This document shows, one piece after another, positions 1-12,561 of a stretch of 64,000 nt of DNA. The position numbers and the translations under genes are program-made. The notes under the pieces are model-generated. The model ran no database searches. It saw only the letters and a list, made by a program, of their open reading frames with translations, and was not told the DNA's origin. The stretch is from Eudorina sp. 2006-703-Eu-15 (taxonomy: Eukaryota; Chlorophyta; Chlorophyceae; Chlamydomonadales; Volvocaceae), in the NCBI GenBank assembly GCA_003117195.1, contig BDSI01000073.1, positions 186,001 through 250,000 of the forward strand, read 5' to 3'. The stretch's first letter is position 1. Every line of letters begins with the position of its first letter.

Positions 1-3000
1 GTTTGCGGCAGCGGGGGCAGGCAGCGGGCGGTGACAGCAAGCGGGGGCAGCGACAGCAGGGGCAGAGGGTCAGGACGGGTAGGAATAAGGGAATAAGAGG
101 TAGTGAGACGACGTCGCATGGGCAGCACAGCACAGCACAGGCTCAGCACACAGCACACCACGGCTTGAGCCCGCGCCTAAAGGCGGGTACGAAGAGGTCC
201 CAAGCCCGCCCCGCCCTCCCATCCCAAGCCCGTCCTGTGCCACTGCACTACACATACCGTGCAGCGCTGCCGCCGACCCCCATCCCCTTCCCCTTCCCAT
301 CTGCTGCCGCCGCACACGCCCCGCTTTGCTGCCGCCGCCCGCTCACCATCGCCGATGGTCTCCACTTTGTAGCACTCAAACTGGTCCACAAGCGCGTCGT
401 ACTCGCTGTACATCTCGTTCAGTAGCCGTACAACCTTGATCGGCTCCATCTCCGCCGCAAGGGTGGTGTACGACACGATCTGCGTGTGCGGAAAGGAAAC
501 GCGACGGACGGGGTAGCCGAGGGAACCAGTGCGCGGGATGAACACACCGAGGGGCGGGGGGCAGGACTTCGCCGGATTACGGTGCACGGTACAGCACATC
601 CGAGCCCCGGTCCCAAAACGTCGTCATCGTGCGTCACACGCATACTTGACTCGATATATACACGACACCGATTACGGCGATATGGCCCGGGCCGGGCCGG
701 GGCGCATTTGCGTCGATGCCGTATAGCACGAATGAAACAAACATGGCCTTGAGACTTGAGACTGAAAGCGGCACCCAAGACCCAGCCCCCGGATCCCATT
801 TCAGCGCCCCCTGCAGGCGCCGTAACCCTCCCTTGAACCCTGAGCCAAGCAGTCCGCGGTCGAAATCGCCGTACATGCCGTACTGACCACTTACGTCACT
901 GAACAACACGGTGACGCACTCGAAAGCCTCGGCATACTCCTCCCCTCGCCGGAGTGTGGCGATCACCTGACAAGTGGTTAGGGTAGTTAGGGCGGTTGGG
1001 GCAATTAGGACGGTTGGCCCCAGACCGGCAAAGGGTGGCGGATCATGGGTCATACTTGTGATGTGCCCTGCAAATATCCCGTACGCCAAGGCCCCCGCCG
1101 CCCTTCCTGCACCGTACGACAGTACAATAATGTGCAACGAGATTACCGGACGGACGCCGTACCGTACGTGTTTACCTTTTTGGGCAGCATCGCTTGCAGC
1201 AGCCACATGTGCTCGCGCCGGTTGACGAGGATGATCGCCATCGCAACGGCCACCCATAACGACACAACCACCACAACTACAACCACCAACGGTAGCCAGT
1301 TCGGCGTCCACCCGCGCATGTCGCTGACTGCGAGCACCCAGTGGTTGGCCATCGTCTCAATGTGTACGAACACTGGATCGCGACCCACGGTTCCGCAGGC
1401 CGCGATGGAGCGGTTTGTGAATGAGACGGGGTCAATGTACGTCATGTTGTACGCCAGACTGTCGCGCTCGCACAGGTCCTGCATATGCGTGATGTTGTGG
1501 ATCAGGACCTCCCAGTCGACCTGCGAGGGGGAGGACCGCGGGGAAACGCAGAGGGTTAAAATGGAAAGAAGAGAGAAAGAAAACCCAAACGCAGAGGGTG
1601 TGTTCGCAGGCAAGGCAGAGCGCAGCAGGGGTGCGTGACATGCGAGGGGCGTGGCAGCGCCCAACAGGTGCCCATCCCCGGAAAACCCGGAAAACGCAGG
1701 GCGTGTGTGTGTGTGTGTGTTATCAAGGAGAAAAGCTGAGCCGTGTGTGTGTGTGTGTGTGTGTGTGTGAATCGTTACATATCTGCCGGGCCGACACTGG
1801 CCGGGGGCGCTAACTCGCCCCATACGGGAGACCGCCGAAGCACTTTCCCCCGGATACGGGGGAAAGGGGCGTAAGGGGCCTCTGTCCCCTCGCTCTCAAC
1901 CAAGGGCGCGTGCCCGAACCCCGAGGATCGGTGACCGCTGTGCCCCCTCAAGGGAGTGGGCGAAGGCCCATCCCGGGCGGTCTGCGCCTCGCAGTCCGCT
2001 GTTCAACCTCCTCAAGTCCTTGCAGCACCCAGGGCGCGTTTCGGAGACGTGCCCCTGCTTGGTGCGGTAAAACTAGCCTGGTCCCGCGTCCCAACCTAAT
2101 CGTACTAGCTAGGGTGTGTGTGTGTGTGTGTGTGTGTAGCGAGGATGCCCCTCGAATGGACAGCCGTCCTGAAAGGTACGGCAGAGGCTCTACGTAAAAG
2201 GGCTTCAGCCATGCCCTCTCGTCCCCGACTGAGCACCGTGGAGCACCGTCGCTTCACGGGCCTCGGTGGGCTGCCCTCCCTCAAATCCTTGCAGCACCTG
2301 GTTCTCCCCCTCGGAGAATTCCCGCCAAGCGCAAACCTGGGCGACGCACCCCGCGGTTGAACCTCCCTCCTCAAATCCTCAACCTCCTCAAGTGTGTTTC
2401 TTAGGCAGGCAGGACAGGACCCCCCCAAGCGTGTGTGTAGATAAGAGACCCGCCCGACCCCCCAAGTGTCTGTCTGTGCACCCCCCACCGGCCCTCGGGC
2501 CCCCGGTCGCCAAGTCTCACGTTGAGCTGCGCAAAGCCCCAGAACCGCCTTCCGACCGACGTGGCGTTGGGCGGCGGCTGGTAGCAGGGCGTGCAGTTGT
2601 ACGCGGAGCGGTTGAAGCCGAAGGTTTCGTCCGGGCCCGCGCCCGATATGAACACAGCGTAGCGGCACACGATACCCATCATGCCCGCACGCAACCTGGA
2701 GGATGCAACGGGGAGGAGGATGGGCGGGCGGGTGGGTGGGTAGGAAGGTGGGTAGGAAGGTGGGGATGTAGGCGGGGAGGTAGGTAGGGAGGTAGGTGGG
2801 GAGGTAGGTGGGGACGTAGGTAGGGAGGTAGGTGGGGAGGTAGGTAGGGAGGTAGGTGGGGAGGTAGGTGGGGACGTAGGTAGGGAGGAAGGTGGGGAGG
2901 TAGGTGGGGATGTAGGCGGGGAGGTAGGTGGGGAGGTAGGTGGGGAGGTAGGTGGGGACGTAGGTAGGGAGGAAGGTGGGGAGGTAGGTGGGGAGGTAGG

Positions 3001-5059
3001 TGGGGAGGTAGGTGGGGAGGTAGGTGGGGAGGTAGGTGGGGACGTAGGTAGGGAGGAAGGTGGGGAGGTAGGTGGGGAGGTAGGTAGGGAGGTAGGTGGG
3101 GAGGTAAGTAGGGAGGTAGGTGGGGAGGTAGGTGGGGAGGTAGGTAGGAAGGAGTCGTCTGCGGGAGAAAGGCGGAGGGACCCGGGCTGAGCCTGGTGAC
3201 GTGGTGGGCAGCAGGAGGCGCAGTGCGGTGGGCGCAAAGGGACGGGGCGAGAGGACGGCGCAAGGGAACACCCCGGAGCGGCTCGGCTCAGGATTCACTT
3301 CACCTGCAGATAGATGGCAAAGGACCCGCCACCCTGGATACCTTGGCGGTTTCGCACCATCAGAAGGCCCCTTAGGTGCCTCGCCGGCCCCACACCTGCG
3401 CCGCCGTCCATTTCCCGCGCAAGGCCTACGACCAGCCCCTTCAGGCCCTTCCCCAACGCGTGGCGCTCAGCGAGGGCCCCGGCACCCGGAACAGACAGCG
3501 ACAACCTACACCCTCCTTGCGCTCATTTTAGCGCGCAAGTCAGCCTCCTCATCTCAGCCCCCTCATTTCAGCCCCCTCATTTCAGCCCCCTCATTTCAGC
3601 CCCCTTCAGCCCACCTGGAGGGTCCCGTCATCACCATGCCTTGGTCGGACAGCAGCACCGTCTTGAGCGCGTCGTTACGCCAGGAGAGGTTCTGGAGCAG
3701 ATCCAAGCCGTACACCTGACTCCAGGCGGGCAGCCCGGTGGGCACGATGGCCGACACAACGCCCTGTACGACAGCACCGCGCGTCCGTACGGCACATACG
3801 GAGACACGTGGGCGGGCGGGTGACCGAGGGGTGGACCCTTGACCGTCCGTGTTTCCCTTGCTTTGGATTTCGGATCTCGAACGGAAACAAAACGCAGCGA
3901 CCAGTCCTGGCAGACGTGCTATCACAACAACGAATACCCATACATTATAACATAAATACATGTATGTGTACGTATGTGCAGTCATAAAATCGCACATATA
4001 CACACCATAAACAACTTTTATTCTGCGTTCGAGCGCGTCGAGCGCGCAACTGCAGGACACGTACATACGGGAACGCCCGCCGGCTGAACACTTCGCTCCC
4101 GCGACAACCGTACCCGTCGTACCCCCGTACCCCCTACCTGCGGCGCCAACACGATGGTCAGGATCGCATCCGTCTCCAGGCCCTTCTGCACCAGGGAAGG
4201 AGCCCACGTGTGGAACGTCCGGTTGATCTCGCTCCACGTGGGCTCGATCTCAATCAGCGTCTTCACTGTGCTGGCGGGCGCGACCGTCGCCGCGATGTGG
4301 CTCTTGAGCGTGTTTGAAAAGTCCGTGGCCGCGTTCAACGCCACCTGCCGGCGTCCCTCCGCCGTCGCGCTGGAGACGCTGAACACGCCCCACAGCCCCA
4401 GCGCCAGCATGCACAGCAGCATCACCAGCGGTACGACAATCGTACAGGGGTCCTTGGCGGCGACGCGCGTCGTCACGATGACCTGCGTGCGGACGCGCTG
4501 CACGAAGCGCCGCCAGGGGCCGCGCCGCCAGGCGGAGGCGCCGGCGGCGACGGCGCCGGCGGCGTCGGCGGCGCTGGCGGCCCACGTGCGCTGGCGGCCC
4601 GGCGGCGCCGTCGGCTGCGCCTGCCGCTGTCGGCGCTGCATCTCCTCGCCACGCCGCTGTACGGACGACCAGACGGATCCCGCATCCAGCCAGCCCATGC
4701 CCACGCCGCCGCCGTTTGAGGGATCCGCCTGCTGGGATAGGGCGCTCGTGGTGTTGATGGCGGCGGCGGCGGCGGTTGCGGCTGCTGCTTCCGCGGCGGC
4801 GGCGGTTGCGGCTGCTGCTTCTGCGGCGGCGGCGGCGGCGCCGAAGCCTCGCGCGGTGAGGACACCTGCGTCGCCGCCGCCACAGCAGCGGCCGCCGTCA
4901 TCGGGTCCAATGACGGCACCGCCGCCGCCGCCACCGCCGCCGCAGGACTCCGGCAGCTGAGATACCACCGGCGGCTGCAGCAGAGGACCAAGCGGAGGAG
5001 CGGGAGCGGAATGGAGGTCGGGGTCGCGGATGGATGAGAGGAACGCGTCGGCATCAGTT
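1..5059 (-). CDS. CHASE-domain receptor nucleotide cyclase (probable guanylyl cyclase), partial
   Basis: Seven phase-consistent exons read right to left: 4138-5059, 3615-3763, 3299-3505, 2521-2695, 1176-1520, 895-966, 347-479; about 667 residues. The first exon holds a low-complexity Gly/Ala/Gln cytosolic region, then a transmembrane segment (near 4390-4450) and the start of an ectodomain. Exons 2-4 continue a CHASE-type sensor with N-glycosylation sequons (NRT, NLS, NRS, NAT). Exon 5 ends in a second transmembrane helix rich in Val (near 1215-1290). Exons 6-7 carry the start of a class III cyclase domain: VTVLFSD then IVSYT (first metal Asp), and YKVETIGDG (second metal Asp). The Glu in KVETIGD is the residue guanylyl cyclases use where adenylyl cyclases have Lys, so GTP is the likelier substrate (inference). 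The catalytic domain continues beyond position 1. Exon 3 uses a weaker donor (after AA at 3299) because the stronger one at 3304 breaks the frame. The N-terminus is unresolved: exon 1 needs two bases from an upstream exon. Confidence 0.88.
1703..1769. repeat. (GT)n microsatellites
   Basis: Two runs, (GT)9 at 1703-1720 and (GT)13 at 1743-1768, in a cyclase intron. A third (GT)n lies at 2113-2137. Confidence 0.95.
2703..3157. repeat. Minisatellite of GGTAGGTGGGGA-type units
   Basis: About 450 bp of degenerate 4- to 12-bp units (GGTAGGTGGGGA, GGTAGGGAG, GGACGTAGG) lying in the intron between cyclase exons 3 and 4. All three minus-strand frames read as long Pro/Thr/Leu/Ser repeats, which are artefacts of the satellite. 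Confidence 0.95.
3545..3606. repeat. 14-bp tandem repeat (TCAGCCCCCTCATT)
   Basis: Four to five near-perfect copies in the intron upstream of cyclase exon 3; pyrimidine-rich on this strand. Confidence 0.9.
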
Positions 5060-5417
5060 CTGCCATCAAACGACACACGCCTCGTTCATTTTCGGGAGGG
5101 TCCAAATTGCCGTACTCTTCAGCGCGCGTGTTCTCCATTTTGGGGGTTGGGCAGGCGGTCGGCCAAGCGGTGACGCGCGGTCCCTCAACCCTCACGGCCG
5201 TCTCCGTCCGCCGCAAGGGAGGGAAGTGCTTCGGCGGTCTTCCCATGAGGGTGGCTGGACTAGCAGCCCTTGGCCAGCGTCAGGCCCGGCAAGATATGCA
5301 ACACCGACGCGCCGGCTCGGGTCAGGCAGGTTTCTTGGTTAAGCACACACGAAGACGGTCGCTCTGGACTGCTCTTTTCTCGCGGCGAAGTTCTCTTATA
5401 CATACACAGGTACACTT

Positions 5418-5429
<12 letters not shown>

Positions 5430-5480
<51 letters not shown>
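5430..5480. repeat. (CA)n microsatellite
   Basis: About 25 CA dinucleotides preceded by a CT run. It sits just left of a possible coding exon. Confidence 0.95.
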
Positions 5481-5483
<3 letters not shown>

Positions 5484-5512
5484 TCCCCCGAGGCGGCGCG
5501 GCGCGCACACAC

Positions 5513-5600
5513 GCCTTGGAGCCCGGACGCTGGCACCGTAATCTCGACGTTCCTCCCCAGCTGCATCTCCAGCAACCGGTTTGACCTCGGGCTGGGTCGG
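5513..5600 (-). other. Possible small exon (unassigned)
   Basis: The minus strand reads SNRLLEMQLGRNVEITV then PASGLQ, which looks like ordinary protein, and is followed by a GT-rich stretch that could be a donor. It would lie between the exon candidate at 5872-6201 and the first firm cyclase exon, but the phase does not fit directly to 5059. Low confidence. Confidence 0.25.
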
Positions 5601-5871
5601 GTCCTGCTGTCCCTTGCATGTCCGTCGCAGCCCCGCGTAAGCCGCCCGCACCGTCGCGACTATCCATTACGGGGACACAATGTCTTTGCTTCTGCTTTAT
5701 CGCATGTCGCCCCTCTTTTCTATATACACGTCCCCGGCCTGTCGGCAATGCGCAGCCAACGGCCTCGCTCGTCCGCGTGCGCAATTAGGGTCCTCGCAAG
5801 TCGTGTCTCTCGGTTTATTTTAACACACGCACTCCCCCTCTCTCTCCCCCTCGTCCTCTTTCGCACACCTC

Positions 5872-6201
5872 GGATAGGGCCACCGGGAAGCCCACCAGGT
5901 GGTCCGGCAGCTGGTCCACTGTGTACAGCGGCTCCCGCGGGCTCCTATGTCGCAGCACGTGCTGCTTCGCGTCGTGGTGTGACTGCTGGTGTGGCGACAG
6001 CGGCCGCGGCGGCGGCGGGTGTTGCTGCTGTTGCTGTTGCAGGAGCAGCATGAGGGAGGGGCTGGGCAGCAGGCCGCCGCATGGGCCGCGATCCGAGGGG
6101 CCGGAGGCGCTGCGGCGCTGGCAGTAGCCGCCTGGCGTCACCGAGCTGTCGTCCGAAGTGCCACACAGCCCCGACTGATTCCGCTCCACGCAGCTGTCGC
6201 A
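5872..6201 (-). other. Possible exon, Cys-containing and Gln/Pro-rich (unassigned)
   Basis: An open minus-strand stretch bounded by an acceptor (CTCTCAG before 6201) and a donor (GAG|GTGTGC at 5871). The translation starts CDSCVERNQSGLCG, continues through a Gln6/Pro-rich segment, and ends TVDQLPDHLVGFPVALSE. It may be an upstream cytosolic exon of the cyclase gene or the 3' end of another gene; no family was recognised. Confidence 0.35.
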
Positions 6202-8828
6202 CTGAGAGGCGAAGAGGTCAGGGCAATGTGTTCTCAACGGGTTGTCCGGGGACCAGTGAGGCCAGCAACCGTGTTGAAGCGGGCACGCTGGCTCGGGCCC
6301 TAGGCCCTGAGACCTCATAAGCAGGAAGCCAGCAGTCGCCAAAGACTACGGCGTCACTTGGAACACATGATGACACCCAACACCACCATTTTGCAACCGC
6401 CGGTCTTGCAACTGCGAACGTCTCATCCTTGTCTAGCATGTTGTTGAAATACACAAAGTCAGCGAACGCATGCCTTGCGGCAGAGCGTGCTCGAAGGAAG
6501 GACCGCACCTGCTCGGGGCCGCTCAAGCAGGCTTGAGACCGCATTGAATGACCCAAGGGATTGAGAGGGTCCTCTGCGCTTGGCTACGTCAGGAAACGCA
6601 TTGGAAACCCAGCGGAAGGACGACAGGGTCACGGGACGAGGTCGGTTAACTTTGACAGAGGGGTGGCTTAGAGGGAGGTGGAACTGCAACTTCAACAGCT
6701 CTTACAATTGGTATCTGTGTTGTGCGAGCATTTGGTCCCATCGCGTTGCCTGCCAAAGGCTACTAAAGCGTCGAGATGTTCCCAGCGAGCAACTGGTTGA
6801 CGGCCACAAACCTGACCCTGGATTATCAGATAATTAGCATCCAAATCTCATGTAGTATCTTACGGTCATCAAATTCCTTAAGGGAAACGTGTACTAAGGA
6901 TACGTGTAGTGGATTCCCTCAGCCGTTGGTCTAGGCCAAACCGTACTCCCCAACGTGCACATTTACAGTATTCTTGCAGACAGCAAGCCCCAATGATGTA
7001 ACGGAGAGTGGTCTGTACTGGCTGTACCGCAGTTCCTTTTAACGGAAGGATCGCTGTGTTAATCGATGAGCCATCAAAACCACGAAGCATTCAACACAAG
7101 AACTGATAGCCTGGCAGCCGTTTTATTTCAGCGAGTCGAAACTGTTGCAGGGACATTGACTTGGGGTTTGCCGAAGTCACATTCCTAAAATTCCTACAAA
7201 GGAGATATAATTCGTGGGTGCTAGGTAAAGTAGTCAAGCTGCAGCGTGTAAGCTGCTGCGCATGTTGACGTCTTCGTAATCCCAGCAGCGATGCGTGTTT
7301 GCGTGTTCAGAGATGTTGATACGCGTCGTAACAGTAGCATCTATAATGTGGCAGATATTATTTGCTCGGAACGCAGCATGCGCCTGACTTCAGAATAGCG
7401 CCGAAGAGCGCACAGGTGCCGGTTTCCCAGCGGTCCAATCAATACCGATGTCATGTTGGATCTAAACAACATATAGCGTCTTACAAAAGGACTCGTCCAA
7501 ACAAATGAAACCTCTGGCCCCTTTTCACACCTTGACGCAACGCGGCTGCGTGCATCACGGTTGGATAGGGTTTGTTGCATCCCTAGCTATATTGGCAGGC
7601 ACCATTTTCCTGCAAGATGAAAACTAGAGATTGTTTTTTGCGTTTTATTTTGAGGACCCTGCGACTTCTCGTAATGGCGCGACGGCTTATGTCTTAAGCC
7701 AACGGTGCATCGGCCGAAGCTACCGCACCTTCTTCCCTCCAGCCCTCCTCAACGGCCAGGCGCAAATATGTCATCCGACGGCAACCATCCGATTACTTTC
7801 TCGGTTACTAAAATGCCGGAGGCCGCAATCCGTTTTGCGTGATGGTCAGGTTCCTTCTGGAACGTTCAGGGGTGCTGTCTGAAAGTCATCCACGCCGAAG
7901 ATATGACTGGCTTTCAAATGAACGACACAATTTGCTGAGCCGCCCAAGCATGCGCCATCGGCATACTACCGTATAATAAGGAAGTATCCTCGAGGGGTCC
8001 AAAATAGGTTAGCCTCTTCACAGCATGGCGTCTGTACCGCGCTCACAGTGCGGCTTAGAGCAAGATAGAGATTGGGGGGACGCTTGAAGGACAGATGACG
8101 AAAGACGACCGATACACCGCCAACGGGCCCAACAGGTCCCAACGATCCAAAAACCCGACCCCAAGCAGGCGATGCAAGCAGGGGATGGGTCAGAGCAACT
8201 CATTCCACCAGGGCTTTCGCCAATACGGTATACGGCACGCGAGCGTGTGTGCGATGTATGGTTTGTGTGGTTCTGGAGCCGGATGGCTCCTGTTGGGAGG
8301 ACTGTGACTGTGATTTTAGTTGATCACTGTAGCGCTACGAGCTGGCGTTAGACTGTTAGCGGCTCAGTGTAGGCCGTTTGTTGCTGTCCAAGACATTCTT
8401 ACGTCGATGCGCCAGTACAGGTCCGCACTGTGTATCATCGCCCCGACTGGCCCCGATGGGGCGAGTAAGTATGGGAGCCTATGTAGAAATGCGCATTCGC
8501 ATAGGAGATGGGGGCACCGGGGGCATCTTGGAGGCGAGCGCCAGCGACCCAACCACTCCGTGGCCACCATTATCTTGATCATGCTGTCATCTGTCCTGGC
8601 AAATCCGCATGAAAAACCCGTGCGGCATGCTCGTAATGCATGAGCTGATAATCTATAACGCGTCCCACATCGCCTAGTGGGTTAGTACCCCTAGTACGAG
8701 CACAAGAGCCCGACACTCTGCCGTGCAGCAGCTGCTGGAAGCATTATGGCCAAAGCACTGAATATGTTTGCAAGGACAGTTTTATAGAAGTTATTCCTGA
8801 ATATCTAGCAAACCTGCTGAACATAAAC
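6202..8828. other. Intergenic, AT-richer; no gene supported
   Basis: About 2.6 kb with lower GC than the flanking genes. Short open stretches occur (for example minus strand 6218-6556), but none has matching splice sites, a recognisable domain or the codon bias of neighbouring exons. It lies between divergently transcribed genes, so it should contain both promoters. Confidence 0.6.
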
Positions 8829-11178
8829 ATGACTCGTAAGATCCAAGCCCTCGCGCTCCTGCTTCTCTGCACATTGTCGCTCGCATATGCCGCGAAGAAG
8901 TCTAAGGATGTCAAGGAATTGCAGATTGGAGTGAAGGTTGGTCCTGCACTTTCATTGGGGAGGTCAGGTATTGATCTGGTGCTGACTACGCAATGTACCG
9001 CCTGCACAGCACAAGCCAGAGAAGTGCGAGCGAACCACGCGTAATGGCGACACCGTGCATGTGCACTATACGGTAAGCTACCGCCGGATAGGCCAGTTTT
9101 GCAAGCGTGCGTGCGAGTGGTCTTGGAGAAGGCAATTCGGCAGAACCAGCCAAAGGTATTGACTTCTGTTATGGCTCTTCGTATGCGGGTGTCTATATAC
9201 TCGCGGCTTCGCCTCCAGTGTCCCTGACAGATGGCACTAAGCGCGCAGGATGTTATGCCGACTATGGGCCCACCGTCTTATAGTCACACCCTGACGTGTT
9301 CGTTATAATTATATGTGCGTGTAGTGTATTCCGCTTCGCGGACGCAGGGGTCTCTCTGGCTCGCTGATGCCATTCCATGTGGCCACGCCAAGCAAAGTTG
9401 CACGTCGTAGATGGGCGTCTGTTAGGGACACGCACCTAGGTCACCTTTGCCGTACCCCCATGTTTCAGGGAATGCTGACGGACGGCACCAAGTTCGACAG
9501 CTCCGTGGATCGTGGGACTCCCTTCGTGTTCACCTTGGGCGAGGGCCGGGTAAGAACGGGATGCGGGGCCGTGGTGAATCGGGCGACGGTGTGTGCACAG
9601 CGCAGGCGAAAGCAAGCGCAGCACAGGCCACCTAACCGTTTAGTAGAATGGTATTTGGGGATGGCAACGCATCATGGCAACTGCATTGTGGGCGCGTGTG
9701 GCACACGAGGCGCGCGTCGCCCCCGTGACGCTGTCCGGCCCTCCCTACGTCGGTCGCCGTCCTTGGGAGGCCCGGGTCCGGGAGATGCGCCTCGTGAGCA
9801 AGCTGCACGGTACTCATCCGCCAGCGGGTCCATCGGCTGACGACCCCCAGCGGGTGACGCAAGGCACCAACCATGCTTGCGGGTGCGGCGGAGGTCAACA
9901 CCTCCCCCGGCCAGCCAGCCAGCCGTTGGCTCCCATTGGAGGGTGTACTGGGTGTGCGCATGTGCGCATTTCACCCATATTCCCGCCCACCCATCCAGCG
10001 CGTCGTCCCCCAGTCCGGGTTTCCAATGCCGCACCTGAGCTTGGTGCTGGGACGGCCCGAGGGTTTGCGTCCTTTCTGAACACCCGACCCTGGTCCTGTG
10101 GGCAGGTGATCAAGGGCTGGGACCAGGGCCTGCTGGGCATGTGGTGAGTGCGGATCCGCCTGCGGGACGTCTCCTGCGTGCGGATGATGCGGTAGACGGA
10201 AAGGGGGGCCGGTGCTGGCTCCATACTATGGTGACGCGAGTCGGCTATAGGTATTCATCAATCCTTGTGCACTGATCGTGTATTGCCCCTGTGTACATTT
10301 TGAACTTTGCTTTTCCACGGGAGCCTAGGTTGAAGTCCCTTGCTCGGTGAATTATATATATAACCTAGCTACCTAGGGTTTACATCGACAATTTTACCGC
10401 CCTGTCTGGGCCTTTCCATATGATTTCCCTTACGCGCCCTTCTGGCCCTGCCTGCCGTGTCGTGGGTGCAGCGTCGGCGAGAAGCGCAAGCTCAAGATCC
10501 CTAGCCACTTGGGTTACGGCGACAGCGGTTCGCCCCCGAAGATTCCGGGTACGCGGGAGACGGGTGGGCGGGGCGGCGCCCCCCTTGAGAGGAATGTTGG
10601 GGCCGGGGTGAAGCCCTCCACGCGTCCGGGTTTGGGGTTGACGGTTCATGCAGCGACGCTACCTTACCGGGCACGTGGTATGGTAACGGGTTATGGGGAT
10701 TGAGTTATGATGCCCAGGGCGGACCGTTTCAGGGAATTGGGTTGTGGGGTCTGTGCCTGCGGGTGTGTGTTTGGGAGGGTCTTTATCAAGTTGTTGGCAA
10801 GGCCGCCATGGCGATACCTCGGGAGGGGCACGTGTCCCCACCTCGTGGATGCCCTGGGACGGGCCGCGCTGCGCTTGTCACTGTGACAGCAGGCACCGCC
10901 ACCCTGGGGCACCGCCGCCCTGGTAAATCGCAGCGAAAGCAGACTGTTCGAGGCCGCCAAAAGACGTCCCTCTTGAGGTCGCTTTGAGCGCTGGACGAGT
11001 CGCGCCACTCCACTCGCCGTCATGAGAGCACATCCCATCCCCCGTTGCGCTGCGCCGGCTGCGCAACCAAGCAAGCGGTCGGTCCTTATAGTCCAATAAC
11101 AGTGTACTCGTGTACTCTATTGCCCCAGGCGGCGCCACCCTCATCTTCGATGTGGAGCTCGTCAAGGTGGGCAACTGA
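8829..11178 (+). CDS. Secretory-pathway FKBP-type peptidyl-prolyl isomerase
   Basis: Six exons join in phase: 8829-8936, 9010-9072, 9469-9549, 10106-10143, 10472-10548, 11129-11178, giving 138 residues ending VELVKVGN. Residues 1-21 are a signal peptide (a Leu-rich core ending AYAA). The rest is one FKBP domain that catalyses cis-trans isomerisation of Xaa-Pro bonds. The FK506-site residues of FKBP12 are present: Tyr in HVHYT, Phe-Asp in KFDSS, Arg in VDRG, Val-Ile-x-x-Trp in VIKGW, Tyr in HLGYGD, Ile in KIPG, Phe in LIFDV. Cysteines in KPEKCE and LLGMCVGEK match the disulphide pair of ER FKBP13/FKBP2-type enzymes; the second Cys codon is split by intron 4. No KDEL-type tail is visible. The start is the first ATG and precedes the signal peptide directly. 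A TGTAA poly(A) motif lies near 11612. A paralogue lies at 51836. Confidence 0.95.
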
Positions 11179-12550
11179 GCGGAGTCCAAGGCCCCCTGCT
11201 GCGGTGTCGCCCGTGCCCCTGGAGCAGTGCCGGGCGGGCCCGTTGCCCCGTAGCCATCGGTTGGACTGCCGTCCCGGCGGAGGTGGCCCCGGGAGCGCCC
11301 GCCGCTGTACCTGGAGACCGCGGACCAAAATGTGTCCGGGCAGTTGGTGTGTTAGTTGAGTGCGTGCCGTACATGCCATGCGTGTGTACGGTGGGCAAGG
11401 ATGGGAAGTGGATGGCGGGCCAGCGGCCGGACTGCGACCCAGATCAGGACACGGTTGGATTGCTGAGGGGGGCTGCCGTGGGTGTGGGCTGGACTCGATG
11501 GCCAGCATACACGAGCCCCGAAGGATGCTGTCCTGGCTTCGCGTAACGGTAGCCGGAGCTGCACCTCCTGAGGCTGCATCTCCAGTCCCAGACGCAGCGA
11601 TGCGCCCGTGTAACTGCTTCTGAATGCGCACCTGGCCGGGAGGCCTCTAGTTTAGCTTCGTCAGCGCAGTCCGCCATCACCACTTCGGCCACGCACCGCA
11701 CAACCGGTTCTACCGCCGGCACCTCAGCAGCCACCAGAGCAGGCGGTTCGGGAGCTGCCTGGCGATCTCGTGGGCCTTATCGTCCGTCGTGCGGGCATGG
11801 GCACATAGCGGAGGCCAAGATGGCGGAGGACCGTGCCGCCGGCAGCAGCAAACCGTAAACCAACAGTCGTCACTTTGCTTCCGCATTCAGCGACGAGTGG
11901 CAGTTGACCCGCCGGTCAGAACTGCCGATTTGGTGTGGCATTTTACGAATTCGGAACTGGCTGCCGATGGCTGTCATACTCACGGTCTCGCCCAGCGACA
12001 GAATTCGGTGCATTTCTGGAGGTGGGCGGCGATGGAGGACTGCGGTGAAGGGCCTTACGTGATGGTGGGTCGTTAACGTTGATTGCGCCGGTGCGCGCAG
12101 CATAGCCGACCTACCGCTTATTATTACGATGTTACAGCCGACCCCGCGGGTCATCGGTGACAGCCCCGGCGACAGCCGAGGCTTCCTCACCATACACTGC
12201 CTAAATGAACTAACGCCACCATGGCGCTCCGGACAGCCTCCCCAAGTGCACCGAAACACTCCCCGGGTCCACACTACCAGGGAACCACCCCGTTCCTGAG
12301 AACCAACCATGGCAAGGGATAAAGCCCGCTCAGGGGGAGTTAGCCACCAGGGCGCCCCTATTAGCGAACCACCACCCCCACCAAGGCGGGGTCACTTCTC
12401 CAGCGCTGGCCCGTAGTCTTGGAGGGCCACGGGGCCTCGCGAGTCACCATCAGGGGCCTGGTCCCACCGGGCCGAAAAAGCCGCCCACACCTAGCGATAG
12501 CTCCACTGGGCGTCAGTACCATGTCCACCCGCGGTCTATTACGACAGAAT
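11179..12550. other. Intergenic: 3' region of the FKBP gene and repeat-derived DNA
   Basis: No supported gene. It holds a dispersed repeat (12118-12182) and, next to 12550, sequence that is plausibly the 3' untranslated part of the LINE fragment on the minus strand. Confidence 0.5.
12118..12182 (+). repeat. Dispersed palindrome-containing repeat, copy A
   Basis: 65 bp starting TTATTATTACGATGTTACAG and containing ACCCCGCGGGTC. It is about 90% identical to the reverse complement of 41270-41336, and a partial relative lies at 30301-30333. Confidence 0.8.
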
Positions 12551-12561
12551 ACCTACAGGGC

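Noticed and set aside
2105..3298. Very long Pro/Leu/Thr/Tyr-repeat open frames on the minus strand
   Set aside because: Frames arise from the GGTAGGTGG minisatellite; all three frames are open and the array sits in a cyclase intron.
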